Source of the DNA: Pseudomonas sp. Root562 | GTDB taxonomy: Bacteria; Pseudomonadota; Gammaproteobacteria; Pseudomonadales; Pseudomonadaceae | Assembly (NCBI RefSeq): GCF_001427125.1 | Contig: NZ_LMGK01000026.1 | Coordinates: 51,813-115,812 of the forward strand | Direction: 5' to 3' | DNA: 64,000 nucleotides | Shown: in pieces, positions 57,749-64,000 of the stretch | Layout of the letters: each line of letters begins with the position of its first letter | How positions within the stretch are numbered: position 1 is the first letter of the stretch | Notes under the pieces: model-generated | The model's database searches: none | Told to the model about the DNA's origin: nothing | What the model saw: the letters and a program-made list of their open reading frames with translations, nothing else | Made by a program: the position numbers and the translations under genes

Positions 57749-59190
57749 CAGTGAGCTCCAACTACAGCAATCTGTTCGGCGGCTTCAGCTTCAGCCGGAT
57801 TCGAGGCGCGTACGGTACGGAATACGTTGTAGGCCATGAACAGCATGCCGGTGGCGAAGAACGCACCGCCCAATGCGCGAACGATGAAGCCAGGGTGGCT
57901 GGCTTGCAGCGCTTCGACGAACGAATAGGTGAGGGTGCCGTCATCGTTGATTGCACGCCACATCAGGCCCTGGGTGATGCCGTTGACCCACATCGAAGCG
58001 ATGTACAGAACGGTACCGATGGTGGCGAGCCAGAAGTGCGTGTTGATCAGGCCGGTGCTGTGCATCTGCGCACGACCGAACAGTTTCGGGATCATGTGGT
58101 AGATCGCGCCGATCGAGATCATCGCAACCCAACCCAAAGCGCCGGCATGTACGTGGCCGATGGTCCAGTCGGTGTAGTGCGACAGCGAGTTCACGGTCTT
58201 GATCGCCATCATCGGACCTTCGAAGGTCGACATGCCGTAGAACGCCAGGGAAACGACCAGGAAACGCAGGATCGGATCGGTGCGCAGCTTATGCCAGGCG
58301 CCCGACAGGGTCATCATGCCGTTGATCATGCCGCCCCAGCTCGGAGCCAGCAGGATGATCGACATCGCCATGCCCAGGGACTGCGCCCAGTCCGGCAGGG
58401 CGGTGTAGTGCAGGTGGTGCGGACCGGCCCAGATGTACAGGGTGATCAGCGCCCAGAAGTGCACGATGGACAAACGATAGGAGTAGATCGGACGTTCGGC
58501 CTGTTTTGGCACGAAGTAGTACATCATCCCCAGGAAACCGGTGGTCAGGAAGAAGCCCACGGCGTTGTGGCCGTACCACCACTGGATCATCGCGTCGGTC
58601 GCACCCGAGTAGGCCGAGTACGACTTGAACAGGCTGACCGGCAGCGACATGTGGTTGACGATGTGCAGCATCGCGGTCACGACGATGAACGCGCCGTAGA
58701 ACCAGTTACCCACATAGATGTGCTTGGTCTTGCGCTTGACGATGGTGCCGAAGAACACCAGGCCGTAGGTGACCCAGACAATGGCCAGCAGAATAGCCAG
58801 GGGCCATTCCAGTTCCGCGTATTCCTTGGTGGTGGTCAAACCCATCGGCAAGGTAATGATCGCGCCGACAATCACCGCTTGCCATCCCCAGAAGGTGAAG
58901 GCTGCGAGGCTGTCGGAAATCAGTCGCGTTTGGCAGGTTCGCTGCACGACGTAATAGGAAGTGGCAAACAGTGCACATCCACCGAAGGCGAAAATCACCA
59001 GGTTGGTGTGCAACGGGCGCAGGCGTCCAAAGCTCGTCCAGGCCAGACCGAAGTTCAACTCCGGCCAAACCAGTTGCGAGGCGATGAAGACACCGAGCCC
59101 CATGCCAAGGATCCCCCAGACCACCGTCATGATGGCGAACTGGCGGACTACCTTATAGTTATAAGCAGTCGGACTGATTGCTGTGCTCAT
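57748..59190 (-). CDS. ccoN: cbb3 oxidase catalytic subunit CcoN (inner operon)
   Basis: A 480-residue 12-helix heme-copper oxidase subunit reducing oxygen to water and pumping protons. Conserved copper and heme histidines are seen in HTNLVIF, WWYGHNAVGFF, WAGPHHLHYTALP and DWTIGHVHAGALGW. ATG 59190 begins MSTAISPTAYNYKVVRQFAIM, the family N-terminus, and the frame is open 75 codons upstream through the promoter. It is close to CcoN of the outer operon, differing at the C-terminus and a few loops. A weak Anr box lies 92 bp upstream. Confidence 0.96.
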   Translation of the reverse strand: MSTAISPTAYNYKVVRQFAIMTVVWGILGMGLGVFIASQLVWPELNFGLAWTSFGRLRPLHTNLVIFAFGGCALFATSYYVVQRTCQTRLISDSLAAFTFWGWQAVIVGAIITLPMGLTTTKEYAELEWPLAILLAIVWVTYGLVFFGTIVKRKTKHIYVGNWFYGAFIVVTAMLHIVNHMSLPVSLFKSYSAYSGATDAMIQWWYGHNAVGFFLTTGFLGMMYYFVPKQAERPIYSYRLSIVHFWALITLYIWAGPHHLHYTALPDWAQSLGMAMSIILLAPSWGGMINGMMTLSGAWHKLRTDPILRFLVVSLAFYGMSTFEGPMMAIKTVNSLSHYTDWTIGHVHAGALGWVAMISIGAIYHMIPKLFGRAQMHSTGLINTHFWLATIGTVLYIASMWVNGITQGLMWRAINDDGTLTYSFVEALQASHPGFIVRALGGAFFATGMLFMAYNVFRTVRASNPAEAEAAEQIAVVGAH

Positions 59191-59680
59191 TCTAAGGTTC
59201 CACGGTTTGGGTGTTTTATTAGGATTAAAAATCGGCCGCAAGTATGTAGAAAGCAGGGGGTCATTGCAACGCGCCATGACCTGGGTCAATGCTTTCAAAT
59301 GCTGATTCTGCGGCCTTTCCATGCGCCGCGTAAGGACAAAATTGCCCATGGGCAAAATGTCTCGGCGGACTCGAGAGGCGAGGGGGGCAGGTCGGATGTT
59401 ACGAGGTGTGTTCAAACACAGCGTTGAGTGATCGCAGGCAATTGGCGCGACAGCCGGTAACTACCAGCCTTTGCGGCCTGTCAGTCAGCCGATTCGTAGA
59501 ACACATCGTTTAAGGGTCGACCTGGAGCTGGCACCGGCCAGTCCGCATCGGGAGAGCTTAGACCCGAATCCGGGGATCCGAAAGGAAGACTGGAGGGGGG
59601 TGCGACAAAAAGAAGCAGCTACAAGCCGCAAGCTACAAGCTCCAGGTTAGAGCCCGTGCCTGCGGTTTTTGCTTATGCCT
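59191..59680. other. Intergenic region between the two cco operons
   Basis: The 490 bp contain the weak Anr box (59276-59289) and, nearer the outer operon, a family E REP pair that runs into the ccoP2 coding region. The middle 240 bp show no reading frame with a ribosome site. No clear terminator follows ccoP2; the REP may serve. Confidence 0.5.
59276..59289 (-). promoter_or_regulatory. Weak Anr box upstream of the inner cco operon
   Basis: On the minus strand TTGACCCAGGTCAT matches 7 of 10 consensus positions (TTGA and TCA). Its centre is 92 bp before the ccoN ATG. In P. aeruginosa the corresponding operon (cco1) is less Anr-dependent, which agrees with the weaker match. Confidence 0.5.
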
Positions 59681-59714
59681 TCACTTGCCGCCTGTAGCTT
59701 GAAGCTTGCCGCTC
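59609..59714. repeat. REP pair, family E (AGCTACAAGCCGCAAGCTACAAG), overlapping the ccoP2 3' end
   Basis: AAGCAGCTACAAGCCGCAAG (from about 59609) and its inverted relative CTTGCCGCCTGTAGCTTGAA (to 59714) flank about 45 bp. The right arm lies inside the ccoP2 coding region, which stops at 59681. The unit does not occur elsewhere in the window. Confidence 0.75.
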
Positions 59715-60637
59715 AACTGCTTGTCACCTCTGGAAAGGCTGTACACGTAAGCCGCGAGCAGTTGCACTTTATCGTTGCCGAGCAGTTCATTTTGCGCTGG
59801 CATGTGGCCCTGGCGGCCATGCCGAATCGTTTGTTCAAGCTGGGTCAGGCTGGTGCCGTAGATGAAACCGGTCGGGTGTGTCAGGTTCGGCGCTCCCATG
59901 GCTTCGGTGCCTTGCCCGTTTGCTCCGTGACAGGCTACGCACGTGGTGTTGAACGCCTGCTGTCCGGCCTGCAGGTCTGCCTTGGTGTCGGCGGGCAATG
60001 GCAGGCTGGCCAGTTCATGACGAACGTACGCAGCGACGTTTTTCACGCCATCCTCACCCAATATTTCCCCCCAGGCCGGCATGGCCGCCATGCGACCGCC
60101 CATGATGGTGGTCTTGATGGTGTCGGCGTTGCCGCCCCAGCGCCAATCACTGTCCGCCAGATTGGGGAAGCCGAACGCGCCCTTGGCATCCGAGCCATGG
60201 CACACCGAGCAATTGGAGGCAAACAAGCGTCCGCCCATTTTCAGCGCTTGCGGATCGTTGGCCACTTCTTCCACTGGCATCGCGGCGAATTTGGCGAAGA
60301 TCGGCGCGAACTTCGCGTCCGCCTTGTCCATCTCCTTTTCCCATTCGTGCACGCCGGTCCAGCCGTTTTCGTAACCGGGCAGGATGCCTTTCCAGTTGCC
60401 CAGACCCGGATAAAGGATCAGGTAGCCGACGGCAAACACCAGCGTGCCGGCGAACAGCATGAACCACCATTGCGGCAACGGATTGTCGTACTCCTCGATG
60501 CCGTCGAAGCTGTGGCCCATGGTCTGGTCGACGCTGCCTTTGGTTTCGCCCTTGCGGGTGCCGATCAGCAACCAGGTCAGGCCGATCAGGCTGCCGATGG
60601 TCAGTACGCAGATCCACGTACTCCAGAAAGTGGTCAT
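59681..60637 (-). CDS. ccoP: cbb3 oxidase diheme subunit CcoP (outer operon)
   Basis: A 318-residue c-type cytochrome with two N-terminal helices and heme motifs CSVCH and CVACH. It lacks the 14-16 residue stretch of the inner-operon CcoP (here ILPGYENGWTGVHEW). Its last ten residues, SGKLQATGGK, are encoded by a REP arm, so the tail is probably not part of the conserved protein. ATG 60637 overlaps ccoQ by 4 bases. Confidence 0.95.
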   Translation of the reverse strand: MTTFWSTWICVLTIGSLIGLTWLLIGTRKGETKGSVDQTMGHSFDGIEEYDNPLPQWWFMLFAGTLVFAVGYLILYPGLGNWKGILPGYENGWTGVHEWEKEMDKADAKFAPIFAKFAAMPVEEVANDPQALKMGGRLFASNCSVCHGSDAKGAFGFPNLADSDWRWGGNADTIKTTIMGGRMAAMPAWGEILGEDGVKNVAAYVRHELASLPLPADTKADLQAGQQAFNTTCVACHGANGQGTEAMGAPNLTHPTGFIYGTSLTQLEQTIRHGRQGHMPAQNELLGNDKVQLLAAYVYSLSRGDKQLSGKLQATGGK

Positions 60638-60831
60638 GGCCGGGTACTCCTTGTTTCGATTTCGTCGGTGATGTCGGGTTGCGGTTCGTCGGCGAACGGC
60701 AGCAGGCGCGCCTCGGCGAATTCCGTTTTGCGCTTGCTGCTGAATACCCAAAGGGTCAGGCCGAGGAAGGCTACGAAGACCACGACCGTGCCCAGTCCGC
60801 GGATCATTCCAGTACTCAATTCAACGACCAT
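60634..60831 (-). CDS. ccoQ: cbb3 oxidase small subunit CcoQ (outer operon)
   Basis: A 65-residue one-helix protein (GMIRGLGTVVVFVAFLGLTLWVF) with the KRKTEF tail. ATG 60831 follows GAGGTG by 5 bases. It starts 3 bp after ccoO and overlaps ccoP by 4 bases. Confidence 0.92.
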   Translation of the reverse strand: MVVELSTGMIRGLGTVVVFVAFLGLTLWVFSSKRKTEFAEARLLPFADEPQPDITDEIETRSTRP

Positions 60832-60834
60832 GGC

Positions 60835-61443
60835 TCACCTCTTGCTCTTGATCGCAGTGCCGAGCACTTGCAGGTAGGCGACCAGCGCATCCATTTCACT
60901 CTTGCCTTTGAGCGAGGCAACGGCGCCGCTGATGTCCTCGTCGGTGTACGGCACACCCAGGGTGCGCATGGTCTTGAGCTTGGTTTCGGTGTGGTTGCTG
61001 TCGAGTTGATTGGCCACCAGCCACGGGTAGGCGGGCATTTTCGATTCCGGCACCACGTTGCGCGGGTTGTACAAGTGCGCGCGGTGCCAGTCATCCGAGT
61101 AACGCGCGCCGACCCGCGCCAGATCCGGACCGGTACGTTTCGAGCCCCAGAGGAACGGGTGGTCCCAAACGCTTTCACCGGCCACTGAATAGTGGCCGTA
61201 GCGTTCGGTTTCGGCGCGGAACGGGCGGATCATTTGCGAGTGGCAGCCGACGCAGCCTTCGCGGATGTAGATGTCGCGACCTTCCAGTTGCAGCGCGGTG
61301 TAGGGCTTCATGCCTTCCACCGGTTTATTGGTCACGTCCTGGAAGAACAGCGGGACGATCTGGGTCAGGCCACCGATGCTCACGGCGAGCACCATCAACA
61401 GCATCAGCAGGCCGACGTTTTTCTCGATTGTTTCGTGTTTCAT
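60835..61443 (-). CDS. ccoO: cbb3 oxidase monoheme subunit CcoO (outer operon)
   Basis: A 202-residue membrane cytochrome c close to the inner-operon CcoO, with GCVGCHSQMIRPF and KMPAYPWLV. The N-terminal helix is MLLMVLAVSIGGLTQIVPLFF. It starts 10 bp after ccoN2. Confidence 0.96.
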   Translation of the reverse strand: MKHETIEKNVGLLMLLMVLAVSIGGLTQIVPLFFQDVTNKPVEGMKPYTALQLEGRDIYIREGCVGCHSQMIRPFRAETERYGHYSVAGESVWDHPFLWGSKRTGPDLARVGARYSDDWHRAHLYNPRNVVPESKMPAYPWLVANQLDSNHTETKLKTMRTLGVPYTDEDISGAVASLKGKSEMDALVAYLQVLGTAIKSKR

Positions 61444-61453
61444 GGTGGACTCC

Positions 61454-62878
61454 TCAAGCCATCTGCGCGGCAGCGGCGACGTCGGCAGGCTGCGAAGCCC
61501 GTACGGTGCGCCAGGTGTTGTAAGCCATCAGGAACATGCCGCTGAGGAAAATCGCGCCACCCACCAGTCGTACGACAAAGCCTGGATGGCTGGCCGCCAG
61601 GGTCTCGACGAAGGAGTAAGTCAGCGTGCCGTCCTCGTTGACCGCGCGCCACATCAGGCCTTGGGCGATGCCGTTGACCCACATCGAGGCGATGTACAAA
61701 ACGGTGCCGATAGTGGCGAGCCAGAAGTGCGCGTTGATCAGGCCGATGCTGTGCATTTGCTCGCGGCCGAAGACTTTCGGGATCATGTGGTACAGCGCGC
61801 CGATGGAAATCATCGCCACCCAGCCGAGCGCGCCGGCGTGTACGTGGCCAATGGTCCAGTCGGTGTAGTGGGAGAGGGCGTTGACGGTCTTGATCGCCAT
61901 CATCGGCCCTTCGAAGGTCGACATGCCGTAGAACGCCAGGGACACCACGAGGAAACGCAGGATCGGGTCGCTGCGCAACTTATGCCAGGCGCCCGACAAC
62001 GTCATCATGCCGTTGATCATCCCGCCCCAGCTCGGTGCCAGCAGCACCAGCGACATCACCATGCCCAACGACTGCGCCCAGTCCGGCAGCGCGGTGTAAT
62101 GCAGGTGATGCGGGCCGGCCCAGATGTACAGGGTGATCAGCGCCCAGAAGTGCACGATCGACAGGCGATAGGAATACACCGGGCGCTCGGCCTGTTTGGG
62201 CACGAAGTAATACATCATGCCGAGGAACCCGGCGGTGAGGAAAAAGCCTACGGCGTTGTGTCCGTACCACCATTGCACCATCGCGTCGGTAGCACCGGCG
62301 TACACCGAGTAGGACTTGGTGAAGCTCACCGGCAACTCAAGGTTGTTGACGATGTGCAAAATCGCCACGGTGATGATGAACCCGCCGAAGAACCAGTTGC
62401 CGACGTAGATATGTTTGGTCTTGCGCTTCATCACGGTGCCGAAGAACACAATTGCGTAGGCGACCCAGACGATGGTGATGAGGATGTCGATCGGCCATTC
62501 CAGCTCGGCGTATTCCTTGGAGCTGGTGTAACCCAACGGCAAGCTGATGGCTGCCAACAGGATCACCAGTTGCCAGCCCCAGAAACAGAACGCGGCGATT
62601 TTCGGCGCAAACAGCTGGGTCTGGCAGGTGCGTTGCACCGAATAGAACGAACTGGCGAACAGGGCGCAGCCGCCGAAAGCGAAGATCACTGCGTTAGTGT
62701 GCAGCGGGCGCAGGCGGCCGAAACTGGTCCAGGGTAAATCGAAGTTGAGTTCGGGCCAGACCAATTGGGCGGCGAGAAAAACCCCGAGCCCCATGCCGAC
62801 GATGCCCCACACCACCGTCATAATGGCGAATTGGCGGACCACCTTGTAGTTGTAGGCGGTACTGATAGAAGTGTTCAT
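61454..62878 (-). CDS. ccoN: cbb3 oxidase catalytic subunit CcoN (outer operon)
   Basis: A 474-residue heme-copper oxidase subunit. Conserved histidine motifs include HTNAVIF, WWYGHNAVGFFLT, WAGPHHLHYTALP and DWTIGHVHAGALGW. ATG 62878 follows GGGGAACC, and MNTSISTAYNYKVVRQFAIM is the family N-terminus; the frame is open 49 codons upstream. It heads the outer operon ccoNOQP, equivalent to cco2 of P. aeruginosa, with a strong Anr box at 62988. Confidence 0.96.
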   Translation of the reverse strand: MNTSISTAYNYKVVRQFAIMTVVWGIVGMGLGVFLAAQLVWPELNFDLPWTSFGRLRPLHTNAVIFAFGGCALFASSFYSVQRTCQTQLFAPKIAAFCFWGWQLVILLAAISLPLGYTSSKEYAELEWPIDILITIVWVAYAIVFFGTVMKRKTKHIYVGNWFFGGFIITVAILHIVNNLELPVSFTKSYSVYAGATDAMVQWWYGHNAVGFFLTAGFLGMMYYFVPKQAERPVYSYRLSIVHFWALITLYIWAGPHHLHYTALPDWAQSLGMVMSLVLLAPSWGGMINGMMTLSGAWHKLRSDPILRFLVVSLAFYGMSTFEGPMMAIKTVNALSHYTDWTIGHVHAGALGWVAMISIGALYHMIPKVFGREQMHSIGLINAHFWLATIGTVLYIASMWVNGIAQGLMWRAVNEDGTLTYSFVETLAASHPGFVVRLVGGAIFLSGMFLMAYNTWRTVRASQPADVAAAAQMA

Positions 62879-62933
62879 GGTTCCCCATCCACGGTTCAGC
62901 CGAAGTGAGCGCGCAGCGCACCCTTCGGCCGGA

Positions 62934-63001
62934 GTTATAGGCAGACTAAAAGCGAGGCAAGCATGACCAAAGGGCACAAGGCCGGTATTGACGGGGATCA
63001 A
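62934..63001 (-). promoter_or_regulatory. Anr box and -10 of the outer cco operon, within the divergent gene
   Basis: On the minus strand TTGATCCCCGTCAA (plus 62988-63001) matches 9 of 10 Anr positions. TATAAC (plus 62934-62939) is a possible -10, giving a start near 62927 with the box centred near -67. The box lies inside the first codons of the divergent hydrolase gene (start 62963). Confidence 0.65.
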
Positions 63002-63640
63002 TGGGCGCAATGTGTGCGCGATCATGGATGGCTGTGGGATGTCGCTTCAGGCACCTCTTCGGCGACCTTGATTCTCGCCCACGGCGCCGGTGCGCCGATG
63101 GACAGCGACTGGATGACCGACATGGCTGCACGGCTCGCGGCGCAAGGCGTCAATGTGCTGCGTTTCGAGTTTCCGTACATGGCGCAGCGGCGTATCGATG
63201 GCGGTAAGCGTCCACCCAACCCGGCGCCGAAATTGCTGGAATGCTGGCGCGAGGTCTATGCCGAAGTGCGACGCCATGTCACCGGGACTCTGGCCATTGG
63301 TGGCAAGTCGATGGGCGGGCGTATGGCCAGTTTGCTGGCTGACGAGTTGGCTGCCGATGCACTGGTATGCCTGGGTTATCCGTTCTACGCGGTGGGTAAA
63401 CCGGAGAAACCGCGGGTCGAGCATTTGGCGGCGCTGAAAACGCGGACGTTGATCGTGCAGGGAGAGCGGGATGCGTTGGGTAACCGTGAAGCCGTCGAAG
63501 GGTATGCCTTGTCACCCAGTATCGAAGTGTTCTGGCTGGTGGCGGGGGATCACGATCTGAAGCCGTTGAAAGCTTCGGGGTTTACCCATGAGCAGCATTT
63601 GTCGGCTGCGGCGGGGCGGGTGGCTGCGTTTCTTCAGTAA
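62963..63640 (+). CDS. Alpha/beta hydrolase (KANL3/Tex30-like)
   Basis: A 225-residue soluble hydrolase. The nucleophile elbow is GKSMGG (S116). Further catalytic residues are probably D170 (QGERDALG) and H197 (AGDHDLKP). HGAGAPMDSDW forms the oxyanion side and RFEFPYM the family marker. The substrate is unknown. It is divergent from the outer cco operon, and its first codons overlap the Anr box of that operon, so the two may share regulation. Confidence 0.88.
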   Translation: MTKGHKAGIDGDQWAQCVRDHGWLWDVASGTSSATLILAHGAGAPMDSDWMTDMAARLAAQGVNVLRFEFPYMAQRRIDGGKRPPNPAPKLLECWREVYAEVRRHVTGTLAIGGKSMGGRMASLLADELAADALVCLGYPFYAVGKPEKPRVEHLAALKTRTLIVQGERDALGNREAVEGYALSPSIEVFWLVAGDHDLKPLKASGFTHEQHLSAAAGRVAAFLQ

Positions 63641-63721
63641 ACGGTAGGTTGCCTATATAGCCTCTTTGCGCGCGCGGCTATTGCTACAGGTCGTCCAGTT
63701 CGGGAAAGACAATCTTTGGAT

Positions 63722-63828
63722 GATCGTTCCCACGCTCCGCGTGGGAATGCCTCTTGTGACGCTCTGCGTCACGCTTTGGAACGCAGAGCGTCCCGGGCTG
63801 CATTCCCACGCAGAGCGGGGGAACGATC
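63722..63828. repeat. ~107-bp palindromic element, family D
   Basis: It starts GATCGTTCCCACGCTCCGCG and ends GCGGGGGAACGATC. Internally GACGCTCTGCGTC is a small palindrome. It differs from the next copy at only a few bases. Confidence 0.88.
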
Positions 63829-63892
63829 AGTGCACACCCATCAGCGGTTGAACCGCTCCACCAACGAGTATTGCGTGTTGGCGGTTTTGGAT

Positions 63893-63998
63893 GATCGTTC
63901 CCACGCTCCGCGTGGGAACGCCTCTTGTGACGCTCTGCGTCACGCTTTGGAACGCAGAGCGTCCCGGCTGCATTCCCACGCAGAGCGTGGGAACGATC
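63893..63998. repeat. ~106-bp palindromic element, family D
   Basis: It is almost identical to the copy 64 bp upstream: GATCGTTCCCACGCTCCGCG, the central GACGCTCTGCGTC and the ending GCGTGGGAACGATC. Such similarity suggests recent local duplication. Confidence 0.88.
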
Positions 63999-64000
63999 AA

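Larger units (their letters stand above)
63641..64000. other. Right-edge intergenic region dominated by two palindromic elements
   Basis: After the hydrolase stop come 80 bp without features, then two family D elements (63722-63828 and 63893-63998) separated by 64 bp. Any frame crossing them is an artefact. No gene is seen. Confidence 0.6.

Noticed and set aside
57751..59427. Long plus-strand frame opposite ccoN (and the similar one opposite ccoN2)
   Set aside because: The same mirror arises opposite both ccoN copies because the genes are related; neither has a ribosome site or domain.
1..64000. Prophage, integrative element or insertion sequence
   Set aside because: No integrase, transposase, phage structural gene or attachment repeat is visible; gene order is core-like throughout.
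1..64000. tRNA or rRNA genes
   Set aside because: No cloverleaf or rRNA segment was recognised by eye; a covariance scan would settle it.

Overview
The window is a chromosomal core segment of a Pseudomonas, most likely of the P. fluorescens group. This rests on gene content and order that match blocks known from Pseudomonas (crfX-cmpX-sigX-oprF-cobA; nasST-nasA; pyrD-rmf-rlmL-dacB-yggL; guaD-xdhCBA-gntR-smc-zipA-ligA; dnaX-ybaB-recR; apt-anr-hemN-ccoSIHG-ccoNOQP x2), a PAO1-like SigX with a TTG start, and many REP-type palindromic repeats of the sort common in this group. I see no rRNA, tRNA, prophage, insertion sequence or CRISPR.

Layout. 1-3953: the 3' part of a ZntB-type transporter gene, then the envelope-stress cluster crfX, cmpX, sigX, oprF. 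4039-9823 (minus): a nitrate-assimilation regulatory and transport block, read in the order nasS, nasT, nasA, a phosphatase-kinase fusion and cobA. Both nasS and nasA carry a leader with a six-base-loop hairpin (loop AACGGC) followed by an intrinsic terminator, the architecture expected for NasT antitermination. The nitrate and nitrite reductase genes that lie next to cobA in PAO1 are absent. 10050-19089: pyrD, rmf with a structured 5' leader, rlmKL, a CHASE-PAS-GGDEF cyclase, a PBP4-type DacB and yggL. 19202-28873: a purine catabolism region (BenE-like transporter, two GntR regulators, guanine deaminase, xanthine dehydrogenase XdhABC). 28876-35983: smc, zipA, ligA. 36186-39682: a zinc metallopeptidase-like protein, the 4.5S SRP RNA gene and a PAS-GGDEF-EAL protein. 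39685-46957: a periplasmic binding-like protein, dnaX, ybaB, an NADP-dependent oxidoreductase, recR, an acyl-CoA dehydrogenase and apt. 47036-62878 (minus): the oxygen-limitation respiratory locus with anr, hemN, a SafE-like protein, ccoS, ccoI, ccoH, ccoG, a PIN/Phd toxin-antitoxin pair, and two tandem cbb3 oxidase operons. 62963-63640: an alpha/beta hydrolase divergent from the outer cbb3 operon, then two nearly identical palindromic elements at the right edge.

How the genes work together. The respiratory locus is self-contained: Anr senses low oxygen, and Anr boxes of decreasing quality lie before hemN (perfect), the outer cco operon (9/10), ccoG (8/10) and the inner cco operon (7/10). CcoGHIS supply copper handling and assembly, and HemN makes heme without oxygen. 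The purine block converts guanine to xanthine to urate. The nas block senses nitrate (NasS), relieves leader termination (NasT) and imports nitrate (NasA); CobA makes the siroheme precursor.

Accessory content is light. The most interesting signals are the duplicated NasT-type leaders, the loss of reductase genes beside retained regulators, the structured rmf leader, a toxin-antitoxin pair inside the cco locus, a REP sequence that encodes the C-terminus of CcoP2, and six copies of a ~105-bp palindromic element.
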